From an uncultured Clostridia bacterium (GTDB taxonomy: Bacteria > Bacillota > Clostridia > Christensenellales > Aristaeellaceae): 64,000 bases of DNA. The stretch's first letter is position 1, and each line of letters starts with the position of its first letter. The stretch spans positions 62,001 through 126,000 of the forward strand of contig CAKTZR010000002.1 in the NCBI GenBank assembly GCA_934636105.1, in the 5' to 3' direction. The position numbers and the translations under genes were made by a program. Shown in pieces: positions 16,651 through 24,875 of the stretch. The notes below the pieces were generated by a model that saw nothing but the letters and a program-made list of their open reading frames with translations, searched no databases and was not told the DNA's origin.

Positions 16651-17190
16651 TTATTCTTTCGGAGCCTGTTTGGCTTCTTTGCTGGGGTCTTTCGGAGCCA
16701 GGATCATAATCATGTGGCGGCCCTCGACGAGGGGCTTGCGTTCCACAACGGCTACGTCCTTAACCCGTGTGACGAAATCCTGCATAACCGCCAGACCGAT
16801 CTCCTGATGGGTGATCTGCCTGCCGCGGAAGCGAATCGAAACCTTGACCTTGTCTCCGCCCTGCAGGAACTTGACAGCCGCCTTCGCCTTGGTCTGAATA
16901 TCGTTTTCTTCGATCGTGGCGGAGAGCTGCACTTCCTTGATGGAGACGACCTTTTGATTCCTGCGGATCTCGCGCTCCTTCTTGGCCTGCTCGTAACGGT
17001 ACTTATCGTAGTCCATCAGCTTGCAGACCGGCGGTTTGGCGGTGGGGACGATCTTCACCAGATCAAGCCCGGCCTCCTCGGCCAGTTCAAGCGCCTTGCG
17101 GATCGGCTGCACGCCGAGCTGTTCACCGTTCTGGTCGATGACACGCACCTCGCGGTCGCGGATTTCCTCGTTCATCATCAGATCTGCCAT
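16651..17190 (-). CDS. infC: Translation initiation factor IF-3
   Basis: About 179 residues. The N-domain begins at MNEEIRDREVRVIDQNGEQL and the C-domain contains KFLQGGDKVKVSIRFRGRQ and GRHMIMILAP. IF-3 checks start-codon pairing and keeps 30S free. The start is ambiguous. ATG 17190 is given, but GGAGGTG lies 15 bases from it and close to an in-frame ATC at 17202. infC genes often use rare start codons for self-control, so ATC initiation is possible. Expression is set by the promoter and L20 leader upstream. Confidence 0.95.
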   Translation of the reverse strand: MADLMMNEEIRDREVRVIDQNGEQLGVQPIRKALELAEEAGLDLVKIVPTAKPPVCKLMDYDKYRYEQAKKEREIRRNQKVVSIKEVQLSATIEENDIQTKAKAAVKFLQGGDKVKVSIRFRGRQITHQEIGLAVMQDFVTRVKDVAVVERKPLVEGRHMIMILAPKDPSKEAKQAPKE

Positions 17191-17202
17191 GTTGTTTGCG
17201 AT

Positions 17203-17341
17203 ACACCTCCATAATATCTTTGCGCATCTGCGCAAAAAAAGAGCGGGCAAGCATGCCCGCTCTTTACATAGCAAAAAGCGCCGATGTGCCGCGGCTGCTG
17301 TACGCGCCGGGCGAGAAGCGGGCAGGCTTCTACTTCGTTAC
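17203..17341 (-). promoter_or_regulatory. L20 leader RNA with intrinsic terminator upstream of infC
   Basis: A leader of about 140 nt lies between the infC promoter and infC. It holds a GC-rich structured part (minus strand GAAGCCTGCCCGCTTC region, 17312-17335) like the 23S rRNA mimic that L20 binds. A strong intrinsic terminator follows (AAGAGCGGGC and GCCCGCTCTT with a T7 run, about 17227-17257). This is the Firmicute L20-leader arrangement, in which excess L20 stabilises termination before infC. Confidence 0.8.
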
Positions 17342-17347
17342 TCAGCA

Positions 17348-17376
17348 AGTATACCCCATGTCCGCGTATCTGTCAA
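17348..17376 (-). promoter_or_regulatory. Promoter of infC-rpmI-rplT
   Basis: Minus strand TTGACA (17371-17376), 17-base spacer, TATACT (17348-17353). Near consensus. It begins 12 bases past the stop of the upstream acyltransferase gene. Confidence 0.88.
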
Positions 17377-17388
17377 GCCCTTTTCCGC

Positions 17389-18591
17389 TTATTTTGCCTC
17401 ATTTTCCCGCTTTTTTTGCAGCAGCCGCCGCGCAATCGGCCTTTCAAAGCCGTAGGTCAGCGCCGCCGCCGCCAGCAGCGACACGGCGAAGCACGCCAAC
17501 GTGTATTGCTTCTGCCAGAGCAGGTCGCCCTCGTAATTCGGATTGACGTATGCGCTGGGAATCACCCGCGCATTCAGCAGCCAGACCGCAATCGTCTGAT
17601 GCCAGATATAAAACTGCATCGATACGCCGGACACGAACCGCGTCACGGGATTGGAAAGGATATGACGCACCAGCCAGCCCGCGTTGGCGCTGGCCACCAG
17701 CAGCAGCGCGCCCAAAAGCCCCATCGTCAGCCGCCGATTCATCTGCCCCAGCCGGATGCCCTCCGTGCCGACGCAGCCCGCCTGCCCCTTCGCCGTCAGG
17801 TACAACAGCAAAAGCGCCGCAATCGTCACGCCGCTGCATGCCAGCCGCATGGCCGCCCCATGCCGCATTTTAGCCAGCCGCACATGCGCCCATGCCGCCG
17901 CCATGCCCAGCGCAAACGTATCCAGATATGCCGGAAGCTGGTTGAAATACAGGCTCACATCGGTATACGCCGCAGCGATATAGCCCCGCGCCGCCAGTGC
18001 CGCACCGACCATCGCAACAAACGTCGCCGCAGGCCAGCGCCGAAACGCCCTCGCCAGCAGCGGGAAAAGCAGATAGAGCTGCATTTCCAGCGCCAGCGTC
18101 CACAGCGCGCCGCCGAGGTTTGTCGCGTAATAGGTGTCATAGCTGAACATCTGCGTATAGGTCAGGTGGCTGACCAGATCGCGCAGCATGAACGCGCGGT
18201 TCGCGCCGTAGGCCCGCGTCGCCAGCGCCACGCCGAACATCACCGCAATCGTCAGCAGATAGGACGGATGCACGCGCGAGAGCCGCTTTTCATAAAACGC
18301 CAGCGGGCTTTGCCCCGTCTCGCCCTCGCTAAGCCGCGCCCACGGCAGATACAGGCAGAAACCGCTGATGAGAATCATGATATCCACCCAGATATACCCC
18401 GAACGCACCAGCGGATCAAAGCTGATATTCTTTCCGAAGATCGTCAGGTTGGGATACAGCCACGATTGCTGCCAGATGTGATACCACGCCACAATCAGAA
18501 TCGCCAGCGCGCGCACGCCGTCGCAGGTGTCCACGTGCCGCGTGTCCGGGCTTTTCCGCGCGTCCGCCAGCCAGCCTTGTATCGGGTTCAT
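17389..18591 (-). CDS. Membrane acyltransferase (acyltransferase 3 / OafA-like)
   Basis: 400 residues with about ten membrane helices. The N-terminal DGVRALAILIVAWYHIWQQ is the acyltransferase-3 signature, with the conserved His of the first helix, and SGYIWVDIMILISGFCLYL is the usual second block. These proteins acylate (often O-acetylate) envelope sugars using cytoplasmic acyl-CoA. GAGGAG precedes the ATG at 18591. It starts 10 bases after the NusG-II gene and is the last gene of an envelope-related run on this strand. The acceptor is not known. Confidence 0.85.
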   Translation of the reverse strand: MNPIQGWLADARKSPDTRHVDTCDGVRALAILIVAWYHIWQQSWLYPNLTIFGKNISFDPLVRSGYIWVDIMILISGFCLYLPWARLSEGETGQSPLAFYEKRLSRVHPSYLLTIAVMFGVALATRAYGANRAFMLRDLVSHLTYTQMFSYDTYYATNLGGALWTLALEMQLYLLFPLLARAFRRWPAATFVAMVGAALAARGYIAAAYTDVSLYFNQLPAYLDTFALGMAAAWAHVRLAKMRHGAAMRLACSGVTIAALLLLYLTAKGQAGCVGTEGIRLGQMNRRLTMGLLGALLLVASANAGWLVRHILSNPVTRFVSGVSMQFYIWHQTIAVWLLNARVIPSAYVNPNYEGDLLWQKQYTLACFAVSLLAAAALTYGFERPIARRLLQKKRENEAK

Positions 18592-18601
18592 CGCGTTCTC
18601 C

Positions 18602-18982
18602 TCACTGTATAATCACATCCAGATCGTCTTGTCCGTCCGGCGCGGCGTCGCCTGTCAGGCTGACAACCAGCTTGTGCGGCAGGCAGACGATGGTTTTCGC
18701 AGCGTTTTTCATTTTACCCTGATGAATGCACAGGCCGTCGCGGCAGTTGGCTTCTTTCATATAAACCGCGCCGTTTTCCACCGCGATCACGTTGATCGAG
18801 CCGTCGTCCTGCTTGATTTCATACGTATCCGAAACGGCCAGCGGGCGGCGGAGCACCTCCTGCCCGTCCACCGTCACCACGACGGTTGAAGCCGCCTTGC
18901 CCCCCGCCATTTGGGAAACGCCAAAGAGCGCCAGCGCCGCCAGCAGGAGCACGGCAATGATGATGATATCCTTCTTTTTCAT
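18602..18982 (-). CDS. NusG domain II-containing membrane-anchored protein
   Basis: 126 residues: one N-terminal membrane anchor (IIIIAVLLLAALALFGVS) and an extracytoplasmic beta domain with the signature CRDGLCIHQGKMKNAA, then IVCLPHKLVVSL. This matches the NusG-II (DUF1312) family, common in Clostridia and often near Rnf, ApbE or isoprenoid genes. Function is unproven, and no such genes are adjacent here. It lies 10 bases after the large repeat protein and 10 before the acyltransferase, so these are cotranscribed. Confidence 0.85.
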   Translation of the reverse strand: MKKKDIIIIAVLLLAALALFGVSQMAGGKAASTVVVTVDGQEVLRRPLAVSDTYEIKQDDGSINVIAVENGAVYMKEANCRDGLCIHQGKMKNAAKTIVCLPHKLVVSLTGDAAPDGQDDLDVIIQ

Positions 18983-18992
18983 GTTCTGCCTT

Positions 18993-21743
18993 TCAGTTTT
19001 CGGGATTCTCGGCGGATTCTTCCTTCGGCGTCGCTTCGCCGAGATAGCTCAGGCGGATCGTCTTGCCGCTTTGCAGGCCGCGCAGGGTCACGGCGCTTCC
19101 GCGCACGCTGACCACGCTGTATGCGCCCGTCGTCGGATACGGTTCGTCGCCCACGGTGATTTCATACCCGCTTCCGCCGAAATAGCCTTCTTCCCCCGCA
19201 ATGCGGCAGCTCCCGTCCTCGCGGAAGACGTACTCCGTGCCGCGCGTGTCCTTCCAGCGGCCGATGAGCTGATAGACGTAGGCCTCCAGCCGCTTCTTCG
19301 CCGTCTTGTTGCCCTCAATGCACTTGAGAATCGGATATGCGTCGAGCGGCCTGCCCAGCGCCGTCAGTTCCTGCGCGCGCAGCAGGCATGCCGATTCATA
19401 CATCTCGTGCATCTCGGCATAGCGCGCGGGCAGGCTGCTTTCGTAATACGGCTCAAGCTCGCTGATGACGGCGGCGTAATCGCCCAGTTCCGTATCCATC
19501 TTCGCGCTGTTGTAATCCGCGCTCAGCCACGCATCCTCGCTGGCCGTCACGCGCTGCTTCGCATCCTCATAGCTGCCCAGCTCGGCAAACGCCTGCGCTG
19601 CCGCTTCGTATTCCTGCGCGTCAAACAGCGCCGCCGCCTTGGCGTATCGCGCCTGCATCGCGCCGTCCTCCGCATCCAGATACGCGCCGCAGGCCTCGTA
19701 AAGCGCAATCGCTTCATCGTATTCGCCCGCGTTCATCGCCTGCTGCGCCAGCAGATAGCGGCATCTCTGCGCCTGTTCAGGCGCATCCTGCACATCGCCC
19801 AGCGCTTCAAACGCGTTCAGCGCTTCCTCCAGCTCGCCCGCGTCCATCATCGCTTTGGCGATATCGTATCGACAGGCTTCGGCCTGCGCCGCCGCGTCGC
19901 TGTAATCGCCCAGCGCTTCAAAGCGATCCAGCGCGGAATGAACGTCCTGCACCTTTTCGCTCATCGCCAGCTCATATTCCAGCGCATTGCCGCGCTCCAT
20001 CGCATCCTGATAGCCGCCCAGCGAATAAAACTCGACGGCGGCCGCTTCCTTCTGTCCGTCCGCGGCCAGCTGCTCGGCGTAGGCATAGACCGCGCGGTTC
20101 AGCGCGTTCTGCGTCTCCTCCGATTCGGGCAGCTGCTCCAGCCAGCCGATGGCCGTCTGGTTGTCGCCCGCTTCCAGCGCCGCGTTGCCGAGCGTTGTCG
20201 CCACGTCCGCGAACTTCTGCGCCGCGTCCTGATAGTCGCCCGCTTCCAGCAGCTGTTCCGCCGCTTTTTCGAGTTCTCCCGCCGAAAGCGCGTTCGTGCC
20301 CGCCGTGTAGCGGCAGATCTGTCCGCGCGTCTGCGCATCCTCGTACACGCCGAGGCTCTCAAACAGCGCGGCGGCTTCCTCATACTCGCCCGCCTGCTGC
20401 TTTTCAAGGCCCAGCGCATAACGGCATTGGCGGACAAGCGCAATCGCATCCGCCGTGTCCGAAACCTGCATCAGCTGGTCGCACGCGGCCTGATACTGTC
20501 CCTCGCGCATCAGCTGCCGGCCGTAGAGATAGATGCTGTCCGTCTTCTGCGCCGCCGCATCTTCGTAATCGCCCAGCGAATCAAACCGCGCGATGGCCGT
20601 CGGATAATCCAGCCGCTCTTTCGCCGCCCTGGCGATGTCGTAGATCAGCTGGTGCAGCGTGCTTCGCGCCTCCTCGCTGTCCGCAAGCGGGGTCAAAAGG
20701 GCTTCCCCCGTATCGGTATCGCCGTTTGCGATGGCCAGTTTGGCACGCTCAACGATCGCCTTTTCCGCCCGTTCCGTATCGCCGATGGCTTCGGCGCGCT
20801 GCGCCGCCTGCTCATAGGCCGCGTCCGTGCCGACGTTCATCAGGCCGTCGATGATCTTCCGTTCCGCCGCGTCCATGCCCGCCTTCGCGCCGAACTCGCC
20901 CGGCCAATATTGATCGATAAAGGCGTACAGCTCCTTGGCGTCTGCCGCAAGGCCGCGATCCAGCTTGTCTTGGGCAAACAGGCTCACCGTATAGGGTACG
21001 CCCCAGCGCGCCGCCGCCAGCAGCAGCGCAACAAGCGCCAACAGCAGAATCACCGTGCGCAGGCGCTTTTTCTGCTTCTTCTGCTTTTTCTGCACGGCCT
21101 TCATCTGCTGCACGGTCTGTTCGCTGGATCGACGCAGCGTTTCGCGCGTCTGCTCCTCCAGCATGCGCTCTTTGCGTCCCAACGTCGAATCGATCGCCGC
21201 GAAGGAATAGGCCTTCACCGTGTGCGCCCGGTCTCTGCCGCAGCGCAGGCAGGTGTCGTCGCTGGTGCGGTTCGCCCGTCCGCAGACGCAGAGCCAAACC
21301 TTGTCGTCCTCGCGCGCATAGCCCACCGCGTCCGGTCCGGCGACCGAGCGCAGGCGATCCAGCTCGCGCCCCGGCGGCAGGGCGTTCGGCGTGTATTCGC
21401 GCACGTTGCGCTCCTCCCGCCGCCAGATCACGCCGTCCAGATACCAGACCTTTTCCACCGAGGCTTCCACCCGCACGACGTTTTCCACGTGTTCGGGCGC
21501 AAACGCGCCGGAAAAATTTTCCCTCGGTTCGCCGTGCGCGCCAGCACGCACCAGACGGCCGCCGACACGCTGATCCTGCGCATCGAAGCAGATGATATTC
21601 ATCTGAATGCTGTCGATCACCTTATCCGAAAGGTTGAAAAAATCGATCAGGCAGAGAATCTGCCCGTTTTCATTCGTATCCTCGGTTTCCCGCTGGATCG
21701 TCACCCGGACGACCTCAACCGGACAGGTTAAATCGCTTTTCAT
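18993..21743 (-). CDS. Large single-pass protein with zinc ribbon and TPR-like GxYxDA repeats
   Basis: 916 residues from ATG 21743; an in-frame start further up lacks a better site. Order: a beta-rich N-terminal domain (1-120), a zinc ribbon with Cys 152, 154, 165 and 168, a coiled, Lys-rich stretch (190-228), one membrane helix (about 229-246), then more than 500 residues of helical repeats of about 35-40 residues, many carrying LGDYEDA, LGGYQDA or LGSYEDA. A beta domain ends the protein (GRWKDTRGTEYVFREDG). The topology suggests a cytoplasmic head and an extracytoplasmic TPR scaffold. I do not recognise a named family. It sits between rluB and the NusG-II gene. Confidence 0.75.
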   Translation of the reverse strand: MKSDLTCPVEVVRVTIQRETEDTNENGQILCLIDFFNLSDKVIDSIQMNIICFDAQDQRVGGRLVRAGAHGEPRENFSGAFAPEHVENVVRVEASVEKVWYLDGVIWRREERNVREYTPNALPPGRELDRLRSVAGPDAVGYAREDDKVWLCVCGRANRTSDDTCLRCGRDRAHTVKAYSFAAIDSTLGRKERMLEEQTRETLRRSSEQTVQQMKAVQKKQKKQKKRLRTVILLLALVALLLAAARWGVPYTVSLFAQDKLDRGLAADAKELYAFIDQYWPGEFGAKAGMDAAERKIIDGLMNVGTDAAYEQAAQRAEAIGDTERAEKAIVERAKLAIANGDTDTGEALLTPLADSEEARSTLHQLIYDIARAAKERLDYPTAIARFDSLGDYEDAAAQKTDSIYLYGRQLMREGQYQAACDQLMQVSDTADAIALVRQCRYALGLEKQQAGEYEEAAALFESLGVYEDAQTRGQICRYTAGTNALSAGELEKAAEQLLEAGDYQDAAQKFADVATTLGNAALEAGDNQTAIGWLEQLPESEETQNALNRAVYAYAEQLAADGQKEAAAVEFYSLGGYQDAMERGNALEYELAMSEKVQDVHSALDRFEALGDYSDAAAQAEACRYDIAKAMMDAGELEEALNAFEALGDVQDAPEQAQRCRYLLAQQAMNAGEYDEAIALYEACGAYLDAEDGAMQARYAKAAALFDAQEYEAAAQAFAELGSYEDAKQRVTASEDAWLSADYNSAKMDTELGDYAAVISELEPYYESSLPARYAEMHEMYESACLLRAQELTALGRPLDAYPILKCIEGNKTAKKRLEAYVYQLIGRWKDTRGTEYVFREDGSCRIAGEEGYFGGSGYEITVGDEPYPTTGAYSVVSVRGSAVTLRGLQSGKTIRLSYLGEATPKEESAENPEN

Positions 21744-21762
21744 CGTGTTTCCCTTTCTTCGT

Positions 21763-22473
21763 TTAGAGCGCCTTGAGTTTTGCAATCTCCTCGGCGTTCA
21801 GCTCGCGCCACTCGCCCCGGCGCAGGTCGCCCAAATCCAGCGGGCCGAAGCGCACGCGGCGCAGCAGCAGCACCTTGTGGCCCACGCTGTCAAACATCCG
21901 GCGAACCTGGCGGTTGCGTCCTTCGTGAATCGTCACCAGAATATCGGAAAACAGGCTTTCGTCGCGCACCACGTGCACCTGCGCGGGATACGTGCGGCGC
22001 TCGTCGCCCTCCATATACACGCCGCGGCGCAGCTTGTCGAGCGCTTCGTTGCTGGGGTTGCCCGTCACGCGCGCCAGATACACCTTGTCCACCTCGCAGG
22101 AGGGATGCGTGAGCCGCTGGGCCAGCTCGCCGTCGTTGGTGAGCAGCAGCAGTCCCTCGCTGTCGTAATCCAGCCGCCCGACCGGATACAGGCGCACGGG
22201 GAAATCGGCAAAGCGATCCATCACCGTCTCGCGTCCCTTGTCGTCGCTGACGGTCGTCACCTCGCCCGCAGGCTTATGATAGAGGATATAGCGTTTCTCC
22301 TCCTCCGGCGTGATAACCTGCCCGTCGAGCGTCACCACGTCGCCGTCCTCCACCTGCGTGCCCATCTGGGTGATGGTTTCGCCGTTGACCGCCACGCGGC
22401 CGCTGGCAATGATCTCCTCGCATTTGCGCCTTGCAGCCACGCCGCACATCGCCATGTATTTCTGTAATCTCAT
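21763..22473 (-). CDS. Pseudouridine synthase, RluB/RsuA family
   Basis: 236 residues from ATG 22473, with AAGGAG upstream. An S4 RNA-binding domain (MRLQKYMAMCGVAARRKCEE, then IASGRVAVNGE) is followed by the catalytic domain with the nucleophile Asp in GRLDYDSEGLLLLTNDG and the C-terminal EGRNRQVRRM. Enzymes of this group modify one uridine in 23S (RluB) or 16S (RsuA) rRNA; which one cannot be told here. It is separated from the repeat protein gene by 19 bases. Confidence 0.92.
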   Translation of the reverse strand: MRLQKYMAMCGVAARRKCEEIIASGRVAVNGETITQMGTQVEDGDVVTLDGQVITPEEEKRYILYHKPAGEVTTVSDDKGRETVMDRFADFPVRLYPVGRLDYDSEGLLLLTNDGELAQRLTHPSCEVDKVYLARVTGNPSNEALDKLRRGVYMEGDERRTYPAQVHVVRDESLFSDILVTIHEGRNRQVRRMFDSVGHKVLLLRRVRFGPLDLGDLRRGEWRELNAEEIAKLKAL

Positions 22474-22496
22474 TTTTATAATCTCCTTTTGCTTTT

Positions 22497-22553
22497 CTCC
22501 CCAATCCTCCCCTTTCAAGGGGAGGGGAACCGCCCGCAGGCGGTGGAAGGGTG
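22497..22553. repeat. Two-hairpin palindromic repeat
   Basis: CCTCCCC-TTTCAA-GGGGAGG is followed by ACCGCC-CGCA-GGCGGT. It fills the gap between the carboxypeptidase stop and rluB and looks like a dispersed extragenic palindrome; it may attenuate read-through. Confidence 0.6.
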
Positions 22554-23672
22554 TTATAATATCCAGTGTGAAACGACCCGCCGCACATCCAGCGTCAGCC
22601 GTCTGCTTTCTACATATTCGCTCAATACGATTTCGCACTCGGCCAGCGTCTTGCCGCCGACGACTACCTGCGCCGTGCCGACATGCTGCCCTGCGTAGCC
22701 CGGCGCATGAAGCGACTGCGGCACGTCGAGCACAATCTGCGCGCTTTCGCCCTCTCGAAGCGGCACACGAAGTTCCTGCATGGCGCAGAGCCGCGCGCTC
22801 TCCTGCCGGCCGTCCTCCACGGCGATCTTTCCGGCGGCCATCGTCGGCCCCAGCACGCGCGCCATCGTGTAGGTTTCAAAGCACGCGTCCATCAGCCTCG
22901 CCGCCTCGTCAAACCAATCCGAGCAGTTGAGCACCACGCCGACCAGCTCCATCCCGTCCCGGCTCGCGCCGAAGACCAGACAGCGCCCCGCACGGCTGGT
23001 GAAGCCCGTTTTCACGCCCGTCGCGCCGGGATAGGTTTCCAGCAGCCTGTTCTTGTTTTTGAGCTGGCGGTTGTACGTCCGCCCTTCCCACGGGATTTCC
23101 GCCCGCTGGGTGGAGACGATTTTTCGAAACGTTTCGCTGCCCATCGCCGCGCGGGCGATGAGCGCCAAATCGTAGGCCGTCGTCGCATGCGTGTCATTCG
23201 GCAATCCGTTCGGGTTGGCAAAGTGCGTATTCGATGCGCCCAGCTGTGCCGCCCGCGTGTTCATCAGCTGCACAAACTGCGGCACGCTGCCGCCGATGTG
23301 TTCCGCAATCGCCACGGCCGCGTCGTTTCCGCTGGCCAGCATCAAGCCGTAGAGCATCTGCTCCAGCGTCAGCGTTTCGCCCTCCGCCAGATAGATCGAT
23401 GTGCCCGGCACGCCGAACGCGTTGGACGAGCAGGTGACGGGTGCGGACAGCTCGCCGTTTTCAATCGCCAGCAGCGCCGTCATCACCTTCGTGGTGGAGG
23501 CCATCGGCAGCCGCGCACGGGCGTTGTATTCAAACAGCACGCGCCCGGTTTCCAGCTCCATCACGCAGGCGGCCTTTGCGCTGGTTTCGCCCTGCGCCAA
23601 AGCCCCAATATGATTATACATAAAAATCAGGGCGATGAAAAGCCCTGCCGCCCATCTTTTCGTGCCGCTCAC
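22554..23672 (-). CDS. D-alanyl-D-alanine carboxypeptidase (DacF-like, peptidase S11)
   Basis: 372 residues: signal peptide, then active-site motifs STTK (S59, K62), SGN (114-116) and KTG (221-223), then the C-terminal beta domain of PBP5-type enzymes (ESAQIVLDVPQSLHAPGYAG). The length and domain order fit DacF/DacB, the spore-cortex or vegetative carboxypeptidases of Bacilli and Clostridia. The first four bases overlap the end of the glycosyltransferase gene (ATGA overlap), so translation is coupled. The stop codon abuts a palindromic repeat. Confidence 0.92.
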   Translation of the reverse strand: MSGTKRWAAGLFIALIFMYNHIGALAQGETSAKAACVMELETGRVLFEYNARARLPMASTTKVMTALLAIENGELSAPVTCSSNAFGVPGTSIYLAEGETLTLEQMLYGLMLASGNDAAVAIAEHIGGSVPQFVQLMNTRAAQLGASNTHFANPNGLPNDTHATTAYDLALIARAAMGSETFRKIVSTQRAEIPWEGRTYNRQLKNKNRLLETYPGATGVKTGFTSRAGRCLVFGASRDGMELVGVVLNCSDWFDEAARLMDACFETYTMARVLGPTMAAGKIAVEDGRQESARLCAMQELRVPLREGESAQIVLDVPQSLHAPGYAGQHVGTAQVVVGGKTLAECEIVLSEYVESRRLTLDVRRVVSHWIL

Positions 23673-24763
23673 CCCTGCTTTTCCTTTTTTTGCTCCAAAA
23701 AACGCGTTTCAAAATACCTGCGGTTGGCCAGTGCCGCCGCGTCGCCCGGATGCAGCAGCAGCGCGCGTTCGTTCATCTGCGAAGCCAGCCGATACTTGCC
23801 CATGCGGTCATAACACACGCACAGCTGCATGGCGGGTACATAATCATAAAGCTCCGGCTGCACAAAGCCGTCCTTCGGTTTCGGACACATCATCGCCGCG
23901 CGATACCAGAAGGCCGCCGCCTGCCACGCGCTTTCCTCCATCTCCAAATCGCCCAGCGCGCAGAGCGCTTCCGCACGCGGCGCATCCAGCGCCAGCGAAG
24001 CGAGCAGCGACTGCCTTGCTTCCGCACGCCGTCCCAGCCGCTGCAGGCATTCTGCGCGCTGAATATACGCATCCACGCGGTTTTGAAGCCATCCGTCCGG
24101 CATCGCCAGAAACCGCGCAAACGCCCGTTCGGCCAGACCTGCGTCGCCCCAATCCATCCATTCCCGCGCATAATAATAGCAGTCCCGTGCATTCATCCGC
24201 CGCCCGCGCGCCAGCCATTTTTCATAGATATCCAGATTGCGCCGTCCCTGCGGCGGCTTGCCGCCCCGCTCGTGACGGATGACGATATCCTCATGCAGCA
24301 CGTTGCCCGATACGCGCATCGCTTCATGCACCACGCCGGAAAAGACGAAGCCCGCGTCCCGGCGGACAATCCGCTCCCGCTCATAGACCAGCGCCGGCCG
24401 CCCGTCCTGCCCGATGCCCGTGTAATAAAGCATCATCACCGCATCCACATCGGCGGTCAGGCGGGTTTTGAGCGCTATCAGCTTTTCCCGCTCGCTGCGC
24501 TCCATCACGTCGTCCGCATCCAGCCAGAGGATGAACGGCTTGGTCGCATAAGCAAAGGACGCGTTGCGCGCGGCAGAAAAATCGTCGTCCCACGCGTAAT
24601 CATAAATTTTGTTTGTGAACCGCGCGGCAATCTCTTTCGTTCGATCCGTCGAGCCTGTATCCAGAATGACGATTTCATCGACCGCGCCTTCCACGCTGCT
24701 CAAGCACCGCGCAAGCCGTTCTTCCTCATTTTTGACGATCATGCAAAGCGAAAGTTCCGTCAT
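23669..24763 (-). CDS. Family 2 glycosyltransferase with TPR-like C-terminus
   Basis: 364 residues from ATG 24763 (AAAGGAG upstream). The GT-A domain starts LSLCMIVKNEEERLARCLSS, has DTGSTDRT and the metal-binding DADD (FILWLDADDVM). The C-terminal 150 residues are helical repeats (AECLQRLGRRAEARQSLLAS). This two-part layout is common in Firmicute SunS-type and surface glycosyltransferases. The acceptor is unknown. The ATGA overlap with the carboxypeptidase gene implies a shared envelope role. Confidence 0.85.
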   Translation of the reverse strand: MTELSLCMIVKNEEERLARCLSSVEGAVDEIVILDTGSTDRTKEIAARFTNKIYDYAWDDDFSAARNASFAYATKPFILWLDADDVMERSEREKLIALKTRLTADVDAVMMLYYTGIGQDGRPALVYERERIVRRDAGFVFSGVVHEAMRVSGNVLHEDIVIRHERGGKPPQGRRNLDIYEKWLARGRRMNARDCYYYAREWMDWGDAGLAERAFARFLAMPDGWLQNRVDAYIQRAECLQRLGRRAEARQSLLASLALDAPRAEALCALGDLEMEESAWQAAAFWYRAAMMCPKPKDGFVQPELYDYVPAMQLCVCYDRMGKYRLASQMNERALLLHPGDAAALANRRYFETRFLEQKKEKQG

Positions 24764-24792
24764 GGCGCTCCTTTCCGCCCCCGGTCTGGCGC

Positions 24793-24819
24793 ACGCCGGG
24801 CAGCCCTCCTTCATAGAGT
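24793..24819 (+). promoter_or_regulatory. Possible sigma-K-type promoter of the collagen-like gene
   Basis: AC (24793-24794), 17 bases, then CATAGAGT (24812-24819), which fits the Bacillus sigma-K pattern AC-N16/17-CATAnnnT. The match is short, so this is a suggestion only. Confidence 0.35.
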
Positions 24820-24875
24820 ATGTCGGGAGACGAAAAAACACGCTCCCTCATTTTCATGAAAGCAGGTGACTCCTC

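Noticed and set aside
18792..21731. Plus-strand open frame of nearly 1,000 codons opposite the repeat protein
   Set aside because: Arg/His/Gln-rich antisense reading of the DA-repeat gene; low-complexity product without any fold signal.
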